DNA of 64,000 nt, from assembly GCF_013266755.1 (NCBI RefSeq), contig NZ_JABRWJ010000006.1:434001-498000 (forward strand). Direction: 5' to 3'. Position numbers and translations under genes: made by a program. Shown piece by piece: positions 35,591 through 43,947 of this stretch (the first letter of the stretch is position 1; every line of letters begins with the position of its first letter). Source of the stretch: Pseudaquabacterium terrae. GTDB taxonomy: Bacteria > Pseudomonadota > Gammaproteobacteria > Burkholderiales > Burkholderiaceae_C. The notes beneath the pieces were generated by a model that saw only the letters and a list, made by a program, of their open reading frames with translations, made no database searches and was not told the origin of the DNA.

Positions 35591-38419
35591 GTGACCTCCA
35601 TGACCCGCGCCCTCATCACCGGCGGGCGCTCGGCCGTGGCCGGCGCCCTCATTGCCCTTCTGCTGCCGCTCGCCGTGATGGCGAACGACAACGCCAAGGC
35701 CGCCCGGCTCTACGAGGATGCGCTCGCGCGTTACCAGAAGAACGACCTGCCCGGCGCAGTGATCCAGCTGCGCAATGCCTTGCAGGCCGACAAGAACAAC
35801 CTGGCGGTGCAGATGCTGCTGGCCAAGGTGCTGCTGACCCAGGGCGACGCGCGCGGCGCCGAGGTTGCCTACCTCGAGGCGCTGCGGCTCGGCGTCAATC
35901 GTGCGGAAGTGATCCCGGGGCTGGCGCGCACGCTGGTCGCGCAGGCCAAGCATGCGCAGCTGTTCGAGCACGAGCGCTTCGACGTCGCCGGCCTGCCGCC
36001 GGCGGTCAAGTTCGAGATGCTGCTGCTGCGCGCCAGCGCGTCGGCCGACCTGGGCGACTACAAGGCCGCTTTTGTTGCGGTCGACGAAGCACGGTCGCTG
36101 CAACCGGGCAATGTCGAGGTCTGGTTGACCGAGGTGCCGCTGCGCATCCGCGTGCGCCAGTTCCGTGAAGCGCAGACGGCGGTCGACCAGGCGCTGAAGC
36201 TGGCGCCGAACGCGGCCAATGCCTGGTACCAGAAGGGCTCGGTGGCGCACGTGATGGGCGATCGGCCCGGCGCACAGGCCGCCTACACGCGCGCGCTGGC
36301 GCTCGATCCGGCGCACGTCGAGGCCTTGATCGCCCGCGCCGGCCTGTTCATCGATGCCGGACGGGGCGCCGAAGCCGCCAAGGACGTTGCCGAGCTGCGC
36401 CGAATCGCGCCGACCGAAACCCGCGGCGCCTATCTGGCCGCACTGCTGGCCGAGCGCGAAGGCGATGGCGTCGCGGCGCGGGCCGCGTTGCGCACGATCA
36501 CTGCCCTGCTCGACCCGGTGCCCTTCGATTTCATGCGCTACCGCCCGCAGTTGCTGATGCTGGCCGGGCTGGCGCAGTACGGGCTCGGCGAGCGCGAGAA
36601 GGCCAAGCCCTATCTCGAAGCCTTTCACCGCGGCACACCCGGCAGCCCGGTCTCCAAGCTGCTGGCCCAGCTGCACCTGTCCGAAGGGCAGCTCGACCAG
36701 GCGATCGAGGTGCTCGATACCTATTTGCGGCAGCAGCCCAACGACGGCCAGGCGCTGGCGCTGAAAGCGTCGGCGCTGATGGCGCAGGGCCGCCACGGCA
36801 AGGCGGCCGGGTTGATGCAGGAGTCGCTGCGGCAGAAGGAATCGCCGACGCTGCGCTCGGTGCTCGGCCTGAGCCTGATCGGCAGCGGGCAGTCGGGTGT
36901 GGCGCTCGGCGAGCTCGAGCGTGCGTTCCGTGCCGATCCGCGCCAGACCCAGGCCGGCACGGCGCTGGTCGGCCTCTATCTTCGTTCGCAGCAGACGGCC
37001 AAGGCGCGCGCCGTCGCCGATGCGCTGGTCAAGCAGCGGCCGGCGAACCCTGGTTTCCACAACCTGCTCGGCATGGTCAAGGCCCAGGCCGGCGACAGCG
37101 CCGGTGCGCTCGCGGCCTACAACCAGGCGATCAAGCTCGACGACCGCTTCGTCGCCGCCAAGCTCAACCTGGCGCGCCTCGAGGTGGCCGCCAAGTCCTA
37201 CGACGCGGCCGCAGCGCGGCTCGCCGCGCTGCAGAAGAGCGACGAGACCAACATCGACATCCTGCTCGAGCTCGCGCTGCTGGCCGACCGGCGCAATCAA
37301 CCGGCCGAGGCCCAGCGCTGGCTGGAGAAGGCCGTTGATCACGCCGCGGCGCGCGAGCTGCGGCCCGGCCTGGCCTTGACCGAGTTCCATCTGCGCCGCG
37401 CCAACCCGACGGCGGCGCTCGCCGCGGCTCGGGCGCTGTCGGCAAAGGCGCCCGACGAGCTCGCGGTCCAGCTCGCGCTGGCCCGGGCGCAGCTGGCGGC
37501 CGGCGACGCGGCCAATGCGCGCAGCACGCTGTCGAACGCGACGCGCACGGCGACCTACGACGCCGCGGTGCAGGTCGAGGTCGCGCTGCTGCAGATGGCG
37601 GCGGGCAACCCGGCCGGCGCCGCCTACAACCTGCAGAAGGCCTTCGCCGACAAGCCCGACTTCCTGCCGGCCCAGGTGCTGATGACCGAGGTCGAGATCC
37701 GCCAGGGCGAGCACGCCAAGGCCGAGGCGCGGGCGCGCCAGATCGTGCAGAAGCAGCCGCAGCGGGCGATCGGGCACACCTTGCTCGGCGATGCCGCTGC
37801 CGCTCGCGGCCAGCTTCCGGCGGCGATCGACGCGTACCGCAAGGCCCACCAGACCGAACCCTCCACCGACACGCTGCTGCGCCTGTTCAACGCCCTCTAC
37901 GCCCACGGGGGTGATCGCGCGCCGGCGCTGCAGCTGGCCGAGCAGTGGGTCAAGGCGCGGCCGCAGGACCGCGCAGTGCGGCGGCTGCTGTCCGACAGTT
38001 ACGCCCGGCTCGGCCGCTACCCGTTGGCCAAGCAGTCGTACGAAGCGCTGCTGAAACTGACGCCCGACGATCCCGATGCACTGAACAACCTCGCCAACGT
38101 GCTGCTGCGCATGAAGGACCCGGCGGCGCAGAAGGTGGCCGAGCAGGCGCTGGCGCGCAACGCCAGCGCGCCGCATGCGCTCGACACCGCCGGCTGGGCC
38201 GCGCACCAGGCCGGTCAACCCGAGCGTGCGCTGCAGCTGTTGCGCGATGCCCGCCTGCGCGATCCGGGCAACGCCGAGATTCGTTTCCACCTGGCGACGG
38301 TGTTGGTCGCCACCGGCCGGCGCGCCGAGGCGCGCGACGAGCTCGAGACCGCGCTGAAGGACAAGCGCCAGCTGGAGAGCGTCGCGGCGGCCGAGGACCT
38401 GCTGCGCTCACTCAAGTAG
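35591..38419 (+). CDS. prsT: PEP-CTERM system TPR-repeat protein PrsT
   Basis: 942 residues. A signal peptide (ALIALLLPLAVMAND) is followed by more than twenty TPR-like helical pairs across the whole protein, for example YKAAFVAVDEARSLQPGN, GALAAYNQAIKLDDRF and YPLAKQSYEALLKLTPDD. Length, export signal and repeat type match the PrsT protein found beside exosortase/EPS clusters. It is thought to act at the envelope in exopolysaccharide or surface-protein assembly. No exosortase or EPS gene is in the window. Starts are GTG 35591 or ATG 35600; neither has a strong ribosome-binding site. Confidence 0.85.
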   Translation: MTSMTRALITGGRSAVAGALIALLLPLAVMANDNAKAARLYEDALARYQKNDLPGAVIQLRNALQADKNNLAVQMLLAKVLLTQGDARGAEVAYLEALRLGVNRAEVIPGLARTLVAQAKHAQLFEHERFDVAGLPPAVKFEMLLLRASASADLGDYKAAFVAVDEARSLQPGNVEVWLTEVPLRIRVRQFREAQTAVDQALKLAPNAANAWYQKGSVAHVMGDRPGAQAAYTRALALDPAHVEALIARAGLFIDAGRGAEAAKDVAELRRIAPTETRGAYLAALLAEREGDGVAARAALRTITALLDPVPFDFMRYRPQLLMLAGLAQYGLGEREKAKPYLEAFHRGTPGSPVSKLLAQLHLSEGQLDQAIEVLDTYLRQQPNDGQALALKASALMAQGRHGKAAGLMQESLRQKESPTLRSVLGLSLIGSGQSGVALGELERAFRADPRQTQAGTALVGLYLRSQQTAKARAVADALVKQRPANPGFHNLLGMVKAQAGDSAGALAAYNQAIKLDDRFVAAKLNLARLEVAAKSYDAAAARLAALQKSDETNIDILLELALLADRRNQPAEAQRWLEKAVDHAAARELRPGLALTEFHLRRANPTAALAAARALSAKAPDELAVQLALARAQLAAGDAANARSTLSNATRTATYDAAVQVEVALLQMAAGNPAGAAYNLQKAFADKPDFLPAQVLMTEVEIRQGEHAKAEARARQIVQKQPQRAIGHTLLGDAAAARGQLPAAIDAYRKAHQTEPSTDTLLRLFNALYAHGGDRAPALQLAEQWVKARPQDRAVRRLLSDSYARLGRYPLAKQSYEALLKLTPDDPDALNNLANVLLRMKDPAAQKVAEQALARNASAPHALDTAGWAAHQAGQPERALQLLRDARLRDPGNAEIRFHLATVLVATGRRAEARDELETALKDKRQLESVAAAEDLLRSLK

Positions 38420-38443
38420 GGGCTAGGCAAGGCCGGCTCAGAT

Positions 38444-38460
38444 CGTCGAGAATTTTTACG
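38444..38460 (+). promoter_or_regulatory. Possible upstream activating motif (PEP-CTERM gene B)
   Basis: CGTCGAGAATTTTTACG. It shares GTCG-N6-TTTAC with the motif at 19893-19909 and ends 63 bases before the GG of the sigma-54 promoter, one helical turn further than in the other gene. Confidence 0.45.
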
Positions 38461-38522
38461 AATAGCCGGGTGGCATGCCGCCCCAAGATCCCAAGTCGTT
38501 GATCTACCGAGACATTTCTACT

Positions 38523-38537
38523 CGGCACCAAGTTTGC
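38523..38537 (+). promoter_or_regulatory. Sigma-54 (RpoN) promoter
   Basis: CGGCACCAAGTTTGC fits TGGCACN5TTGC, with GG (38524-38525) and GC (38536-38537) ten bases apart. The GC ends 59 bases before the ATG at 38597. Confidence 0.7.
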
Positions 38538-38596
38538 TTGATGTCACCGAATCACGGTGCACCGAGTACCAGACAGTTCCTCGAAAGGGAAAAGCA

Positions 38597-39394
38597 ATGA
38601 CATTCAAGTTCGCCCTCAAGCTCGCCGGCTTGGCGATGGCGGCGCTGGCCAGCGGCTTTGCCCCTTCGGCGCACGCCACCTGGAACTTCAGCAGCTGCAC
38701 GCAGAACGCAGGCAACGCGAATACCTACGGCAACAGCTTCAACTGCGGCGGCGATGCCAGCGGCGTCACCGCCACGGCCACCGCCTGGTCGACAACGATG
38801 AACACGGCCGAAACGGCGAGCAACGTCAGCGGCGGCAGCAAGTGGGCGTCGGCCAACCTGGCGCTGTACAGCGGCGGCTTCGGCGTCAAGAACCAGTACG
38901 AGGGCTTGAACGCCGGCTCGCCGAACCACTCGATGGACAGCTACAACAACACGACCGACGCGATCCTGCTCAGCTTCGACAGCAGCGTCGTGTTGAGCCA
39001 GCTGGGCGTTGGCTGGTACAGCGGCGATTCGGACGTCACCGTGATGCGCTACACCGGCGCCACTGCGCCCGTGCTGACCGGCTCCGTGGTCGACCTCGAC
39101 ACGCTGAGCGGCTGGGAGCTGATCGGCAGCCATTCCGATGTGGGCGTCAGCGGTACGGCGAGCATCAACCCGGACGACAAGGCGTCGTCGTGGTGGCTGA
39201 TCAGCGCCTACAACAACACGTATGGCGGCCAGACCTGGTCGACGAACAACGACTACGTGAAGCTGCTGTCGGTGTCCGGTGTCAAGTGCACCGACTGCGG
39301 CGGCGGCGGCAGCGCGCCGGAACCCGGCTCGCTGGCACTGGTCGCGCTGGCGCTGGTGGCCGGCAACACGGTGCGGCGTCGCAAGCAGCGCTGA
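38597..39394 (+). CDS. PEP-CTERM surface protein (XDP1-like)
   Basis: 265 residues. A signal peptide ends at APSAHATW. The mature protein is rich in Ser, Thr, Asn and Trp, with four Cys. The C-terminus APEPGSLALVALALVAG plus RRRKQR is a PEP-CTERM tail. The overall pattern (SQLGVGWYSGDSDVTVMRYT, WWLISAYNN) resembles the exosortase-dependent surface protein XDP1 family. Its function is unknown. ATG 38597 has GAAAGGGA upstream. It lies 177 bases after prsT but has its own sigma-54 promoter and terminator, so it is transcribed alone. Confidence 0.85.
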   Translation: MTFKFALKLAGLAMAALASGFAPSAHATWNFSSCTQNAGNANTYGNSFNCGGDASGVTATATAWSTTMNTAETASNVSGGSKWASANLALYSGGFGVKNQYEGLNAGSPNHSMDSYNNTTDAILLSFDSSVVLSQLGVGWYSGDSDVTVMRYTGATAPVLTGSVVDLDTLSGWELIGSHSDVGVSGTASINPDDKASSWWLISAYNNTYGGQTWSTNNDYVKLLSVSGVKCTDCGGGGSAPEPGSLALVALALVAGNTVRRRKQR

Positions 39395-39412
39395 GTCGGA
39401 CGCCCGATCGAC

Positions 39413-39444
39413 AAAAGGGCTGGCGCTGCCAGCCCTTTTTCTTT
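39413..39444 (+). terminator. Intrinsic terminator after the XDP1-like gene
   Basis: Strong hairpin AAAAGGGCTGGC-GCT-GCCAGCCCTTTT followed by TCTTT. Confidence 0.88.
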
Positions 39445-39570
39445 GTTCGAACCGGACCGGCGGAAACGAACTGCGCAAACGAACAGGGGCGCTGCCGGCC
39501 GCCTTTTCAACCGAATGCCGCAGGTGCGTGCGCACCACACTCCTGCAACAGGATGTTGTCGGAGACGGAC

Positions 39571-39780
39571 ATGCCGGACGCGTTGAATCCCTCGCTGCTG
39601 CAGCGCTTGATGCGGCCGCGGCGTGCGCGCCGCGAGCCCGATCCCGCGGACATGGGAACGGCCTTCGGTCTCGAGTACATCCTCGACCATCCAGCCCAGT
39701 CGAGTGACGACGACGGTACGGCACTGGACAAGGCCGCGCCGTGGTGGCAACGCTGGGTCGGCGCCCGGACCGCGCGCTGA
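39571..39780 (+). CDS. Small hypothetical protein (69 aa)
   Basis: A short ORF with a good ribosome-binding site (GGAG eight bases before ATG 39571) and GC-rich third positions like its neighbours. The protein starts MPDALNPSLLQRLMRPRR, is charged, and ends with WWQRWVGARTAR. It has no membrane helix or known motif. It stands after the XDP1 terminator and is convergent with the stress-protein gene 28 bases away. An ATG at 39553 could extend it by six residues. A moderate call. Confidence 0.5.
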   Translation: MPDALNPSLLQRLMRPRRARREPDPADMGTAFGLEYILDHPAQSSDDDGTALDKAAPWWQRWVGARTAR

Positions 39781-39808
39781 CCGGCTGATCGAGTGCGGCG
39801 CGCTGGCG

Positions 39809-40231
39809 CTAGCGAATGATCAGCACCGGCGTCGAGCAGTGCGCCATCACCTTGGTCGACACCGAACCGAGCACCAGCTTGCCGAGCGTGCCGTGGCCGT
39901 GCGAGCCCAGCATCACCAGGTCGAACCTGCCTTGCTCGGCCACTTCGGCGATCACGTCGCCGGCCGAGCCGACCTTGCCGACGTAGTCAGCGCTGATCTG
40001 CTGCTGCTCGAAGAAGCTGCGGACCGGCTGCAGCACCTTTTCCGCCTCTTCCGCGTAATGCTCCTTGAGCACGTCGCGAGCGAGTGCCGCCGCGGCACGC
40101 GAGGGCACCGCAGGCACCACCGTCAGCACCGTGTACCCGTGCGTCGGCCCCAACCATTCCTGGTGTTCGGCCAAGTAGGCCAGCATGCGCTTGGTGAACG
40201 CGCTGCCATCGACGGCGACCAGGATCTTCAT
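39809..40231 (-). CDS. Universal stress protein (UspA family)
   Basis: 140 residues, single Usp domain. The N-terminal strand KILVAVDGSAFTKRMLAYL and the ATP-binding motif MLGSHGHGTLGKLVLGSVS (G-x2-G-x9-G-S) near residue 115 are both present, so this is an ATP-binding type. Usp proteins help survival in starvation and stress. It stands alone on its strand, 41 bases downstream of a phosphoesterase gene in the same direction. Confidence 0.92.
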   Translation of the reverse strand: MKILVAVDGSAFTKRMLAYLAEHQEWLGPTHGYTVLTVVPAVPSRAAAALARDVLKEHYAEEAEKVLQPVRSFFEQQQISADYVGKVGSAGDVIAEVAEQGRFDLVMLGSHGHGTLGKLVLGSVSTKVMAHCSTPVLIIR

Positions 40232-40272
40232 GCGCGACTCCCGTGGGTTCGGATGCGCCCAGTGTGCGTTCC

Positions 40273-41064
40273 TCAGGCCGCGGCGGCAACCAGCTCGATC
40301 AGCTTGGTCGGGTCGAAGCCGCGATCCTCACCCTTGCGCTGCAGCCCGAGCGCCTGGCTGACGACGCGCGCGGGCGCCCGCCCGGGCCGCGGCACGAGGT
40401 AGTCGTGGCGGCAGTGCAGATGGCCGTGCAGCCACAGGTCGGCCAGCGGGATCAGTGCGTCGTCGGCATTGCAGAAGCTCGCCGTGCCGCTCTGGCTGCC
40501 GAAGCGCGGATCGCCGCTGCGCAGGCTGGGGCCGAAGTGCGTGATCACGATCGTGCTGTCCCAGCTGCCGTCATTGGGCCCGGCCAAGGCCGCAGCCAGC
40601 CAGTCGCGGCAGGCCAGTGACTCCGCGCGCAGCCGCTCGGCATCGAGCGCCTCACCGCCGAGGCGCGAATCCATCAGGCGCAGGAAGTAGCTCGCCGCGC
40701 GCATCGCCTGCGGTCGCCGCGTCGCACCGAACAAGTCGAAGTCGGACCAGCGAATCGTGCCGATGAAGCGCACGCGCTGGCCGCCGGCATCGGTCAGCAC
40801 CAGCGATTCGCGCTCGAGCAGGCGGATGCCGCATTCGGCGCAGCGCTCGCGCAGCCGGGGCCAGGCCTCGTCGAGCTCGCGGCCGTCGAATTCATGGTTG
40901 CCGGCAACCATCAGGACCGGCACCGGCCAGCCCTTGAATTGGTCGAAGGCGGCCCAGGTCGCGTCGATGTCGCCGGCCAGCACCAGCAGCTCGGCGCCGG
41001 GCAGCGGCTGCGGGTCGTAGGTCTCGGTCTCGAGGTGCAGGTCGGAGAGCAGTTGCAGCCGCAT
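40273..41064 (-). CDS. Metallophosphoesterase
   Basis: 263 residues with the two-metal calcineurin-like site: LSDLHLE at residue 6, LAGDID near 32, VAGNHEF near 54, THFGPS near 175 and LHGHLH near 215. It is of the Icc/YkuE-like group that also includes UDP-2,3-diacylglucosamine hydrolase relatives; the substrate is unknown. The ATG at 41064 starts directly at the first beta strand (MRLQLLSDLH). Unlike the phosphoesterase at 4551 it has a longer cap region with many Arg residues. Confidence 0.85.
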   Translation of the reverse strand: MRLQLLSDLHLETETYDPQPLPGAELLVLAGDIDATWAAFDQFKGWPVPVLMVAGNHEFDGRELDEAWPRLRERCAECGIRLLERESLVLTDAGGQRVRFIGTIRWSDFDLFGATRRPQAMRAASYFLRLMDSRLGGEALDAERLRAESLACRDWLAAALAGPNDGSWDSTIVITHFGPSLRSGDPRFGSQSGTASFCNADDALIPLADLWLHGHLHCRHDYLVPRPGRAPARVVSQALGLQRKGEDRGFDPTKLIELVAAAA

Positions 41065-41140
41065 CGGGGTCCCCAGAATGCCGAACGGCCGGGGGGCATC
41101 CCCGGCCGCTGTCGCAGTCTAGCCCCGGCGCGTTGGCCGC

Positions 41141-43006
41141 TCAGGCCTCGAGGCGGCGCTCAAGCTCGGCCTTGATCGCCAGCAGTTGCGCCGGCAGGCG
41201 CGTCGACAGCTGCTCGAACAGCTCGCCGTGCAGCTTCAGCTCCTGCTGCCAGGCGGCGTGCTCGACGGTGATCACCGACTGGTACTGCGCGCGGCTGAAG
41301 TCCAGGCCCGACCAGTTCAGATCCTCGTGGCGCGGGCTGGTGCCGAACAGGCTCTCGGTGCCGGCGGTCGAGCCGTCGACGCGCTCGAGCATCCACTTCA
41401 GCACGCGCATGTTCTCGCCATAGCCGGGCCAGACGAACTTGCCGTCGGCGCCCTTGCGGAACCAGTTGACGCAGTAGATCTTCGGCAGGGCCGCGCCGCG
41501 CGCTTGCAGCGCCTCACCGAGCTGCAGCCAATGGCCGAAGTAGGCGCCCATGTGGTAGCCGATGAAGGGCAGCATCGCGAACGGGTCGCGGCGCACCACG
41601 CCTTGCGCACCGGCGGCGGCGGCGGTGGTTTCCGAGCCCATCGTCGCGGCCATGTAGACGCCCTCGGCCCAGCTGCGGGCCTCGGTCACCAGCGGCACGG
41701 TCGTCGAGCGGCGGCCGCCGAAGATGAAGGCGTCGATCGCCACGCCGGCCGGCGAGTCCCACTGCTCGTCGAGCACCGGGTTGTTGGTCGCGGCCACCGT
41801 GAAGCGGGCGTTCGGATGCGCGGCCTTCGCGCCGGTTTCCTTGGCCAACGCTGGCGTCCAGTCGCGACCCTGCCAGTCGACCAGGTGCGCCGGCGGGGTG
41901 TCGGTCATGCCTTCCCACCAGACGTCGCCGTCGTCGGTCAGCGCAACGTTCGTGAAGATCACGTCGCAGGCCAGCGACTCCATGCAGTTCGGATTCGTCT
42001 TGCGGTTGGTGCCGGGTGCCACGCCGAAGTAGCCGGCTTCCGGGTTGATCGCGCGCAGGCGGCCGTCCGCGTCGGGCTTGATCCAGGCGATGTCGTCGCC
42101 GATCGTCGTCACCTTCCAGCCTTCGAACGTCGCCGGCGGCACCAGCATCGCGAAATTGGTCTTGCCGCAGGCGCTCGGGAAGGCGGCGGCCACGTGGTAC
42201 TTGCGGCCCGCCGGCGAGGTGACGCCGAGGATCAGCATGTGCTCGGCGAGCCAGCCCTGGTCACGTCCCATCGTCGAGGCGATGCGCAGCGCGAAGCACT
42301 TCTTGCCCAGCAGCGCGTTGCCGCCGTAGCCCGAGCCGTAGCTCCAGATCTCGCGCGTCTCGGGGTAGTGCACGATGTACTTGGTCTGATTGCACGGCCA
42401 TGCGACATCGCGCTGGCCCGGCAGCAGCGGTGCGCCGACGGTGTGCACGCAGGGCACGAAGTCGCCGTCGTCGCCGAGCACGTCGAACACCGCGCGGCCC
42501 ATGCGGGTCATGATGCGCATGTTGACGGCGACGTAGGGGCTGTCGGACAGCTCGACGCCGATGTGGGCGATCGGCGAGCCGAGCGGACCCATCGAGAACG
42601 GCACGACGTACATCGTGCGGCCGCGCATGCTGCCGCGGAAGAGCGCGCCGTCGCCTGCCTGCAGCTTCGCGCGCATCTCGGCCGGCGCTACCCAGTTGTT
42701 GGTCGGGCCGGCATCCTCGGCCTGCTCGCTGCAGATGAAGGTGCGGTCCTCGACGCGGGCGACGTCGCTCGGGTCGCTCAGCGCGAGGTAGCTGTTCGGG
42801 CGCAGCACCGGGTTCAGCTTGCGGAAGGTGCCGGCCTCGACGAGGCGCTGGCAGAGCCGGTCGTACTCGGCTTCGGAGCCATCACACCAATAGACCTCGG
42901 CGCATTCGGTCAGTGCGGCGATCTCGGCGACCCAGGACACCAGGCGCGCATGTTTCACATAGGCCGGCACGTTCAGGCGCAGGCCTTCCATCACGGGCTT
43001 GTTCAT
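41141..43006 (-). CDS. pckG: Phosphoenolpyruvate carboxykinase (GTP)
   Basis: Makes PEP from oxaloacetate and GTP, opening gluconeogenesis from TCA intermediates. 621 residues. The kinase P-loop is [14 protein letters not shown] near residue 285, with the metal and PEP region [11 protein letters not shown] near 310 and [14 protein letters not shown] near 335. This is the GTP-type enzyme, not the ATP-type PckA. ATG 43006 is chosen for the GGAAC upstream; ATG 43021 is an alternative. The regulatory region is shared with the divergent MOSC gene. Confidence 0.95.
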   Translation of the reverse strand: MNKPVMEGLRLNVPAYVKHARLVSWVAEIAALTECAEVYWCDGSEAEYDRLCQRLVEAGTFRKLNPVLRPNSYLALSDPSDVARVEDRTFICSEQAEDAGPTNNWVAPAEMRAKLQAGDGALFRGSMRGRTMYVVPFSMGPLGSPIAHIGVELSDSPYVAVNMRIMTRMGRAVFDVLGDDGDFVPCVHTVGAPLLPGQRDVAWPCNQTKYIVHYPETREIWSYGSGYGGNALLGKKCFALRIASTMGRDQGWLAEHMLILGVTSPAGRKYHVAAAFPSACGKTNFAMLVPPATFEGWKVTTIGDDIAWIKPDADGRLRAINPEAGYFGVAPGTNRKTNPNCMESLACDVIFTNVALTDDGDVWWEGMTDTPPAHLVDWQGRDWTPALAKETGAKAAHPNARFTVAATNNPVLDEQWDSPAGVAIDAFIFGGRRSTTVPLVTEARSWAEGVYMAATMGSETTAAAAGAQGVVRRDPFAMLPFIGYHMGAYFGHWLQLGEALQARGAALPKIYCVNWFRKGADGKFVWPGYGENMRVLKWMLERVDGSTAGTESLFGTSPRHEDLNWSGLDFSRAQYQSVITVEHAAWQQELKLHGELFEQLSTRLPAQLLAIKAELERRLEA

Positions 43007-43326
43007 CGAGGTTCCAATCATGAGATGTCAAAACGGGATTGGTGCAGCCTCGACGGGGTTCGCAGGGGCTGGACCAATGCCGCGATGAATGGCCCGAGAA
43101 GGTGGGATCGGGAGGGCAAGAGGGGTGCCGCGAGAACCGTCGTGTGGTTTCAGCGGGTTACAGCGCATGCCCGGGGGTGGGGTCTCCGTACCATGGGTGG
43201 CGCATTGTCGAGTCAGTGTAATGGGCGTGTAATCACCGGGCCCCGGGGGGTCATGCAAGTTCCGCATGACTTGATGCACGAAAGCCGCCGCTACCATTCG
43301 GCCTTGCCGAACCCCGAGTGCTGCCG
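43007..43326. other. Divergent intergenic region pckG / MOSC gene
   Basis: About 320 bases without a supported gene. It holds a direct repeat GTGTAAT twice, 11 bp apart (43216-43233), and a perfect inverted repeat GTCATGC-N7-GCATGAC (43250-43270). The part at 43060-43200 is G-rich with no structure that I can name. A -10-like TACCAT at about 43293 may serve the MOSC gene. Confidence 0.5.
43250..43270. promoter_or_regulatory. Inverted repeat, possible operator
   Basis: GTCATGC (43250-43256) and GCATGAC (43264-43270), seven-base spacer, perfect match. No T-run follows on either strand, so a binding site is more likely than a terminator. Confidence 0.45.
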
Positions 43327-43926
43327 ATGCCGATCCCGCTGCGTGTGCTGAGCGTCAACCGCGCGTTGGCGACGACGATGATGATCCAGGGCCAGCCGGT
43401 GCAGACGGGGATCCGCAAGCAGGCCGTCGCCGGGCCGGTCGAGCTGCGGCCGCTGGGGCTGCAAGGCGACGAGCAGGCCGACCTGACGGTGCACGGCGGG
43501 CTGTCGAAGGCGGTCTACGCCTACCCGGCCGAGCACTACCCGTTCTGGCAGACGGTGCGCGCGCAAGCCCGCGCCGCCGTGCCGGGCGAGCCGCTGCCAC
43601 CGGGCGCGCTGGGCGAGAACCTGACGATCGAAGGTCTTGCCGAGGACCAGCTGTGGATCGGCGACCGGCTGCGCCTGCCGAATTGCGAGCTGGCGGTCAG
43701 CGAGCCGCGTTATCCCTGCTTCAAGTTCAACGCGGTGATGGGCTTCGCGCAGGCGGCGAAGCTGATGTCGCAGTCCGGCTACTGCGGCAGCTACCTGGCG
43801 GTGATCAACCCGGGGACGATCGAGGCGGGCGACGCGATCGAGCTGATTCCCGGGCCGCGCGAGGTCAATGTGCGCGAGCTGTTCAAGGCGCGCATGGGCA
43901 AGGCGGCCGCAAAAGCGGCCGACTGA
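43327..43926 (+). CDS. MOSC-domain protein (YiiM-like)
   Basis: 199 residues. MOSC domains bind molybdenum cofactor or transfer sulfur. The expected pattern GLQGDEQADLTVHGGLSKAVYAYP is split as GLQGDEQADLTVHGG plus AVYAYP near residue 50; ALGENLTIEGL is near 98 and the conserved Cys lies in EPRYPCFKFN near 135. The C-terminal tail is of the 3-alpha type. YiiM reduces N-hydroxylated compounds such as 6-hydroxylaminopurine. ATG 43327 is preferred; GTG 43318 is possible. Confidence 0.87.
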   Translation: MPIPLRVLSVNRALATTMMIQGQPVQTGIRKQAVAGPVELRPLGLQGDEQADLTVHGGLSKAVYAYPAEHYPFWQTVRAQARAAVPGEPLPPGALGENLTIEGLAEDQLWIGDRLRLPNCELAVSEPRYPCFKFNAVMGFAQAAKLMSQSGYCGSYLAVINPGTIEAGDAIELIPGPREVNVRELFKARMGKAAAKAAD

Positions 43927-43947
43927 AGCCGGGCCGGGTCGGCTGAA

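Noticed and set aside
35492-38290. A 932-codon open frame on the minus strand
   Set aside because: Exact antisense of prsT with repeat-derived low-complexity sequence.
43250-43270. Inverted repeat considered as an intrinsic terminator
   Set aside because: Short stem, seven-base loop and no T-run on either strand.
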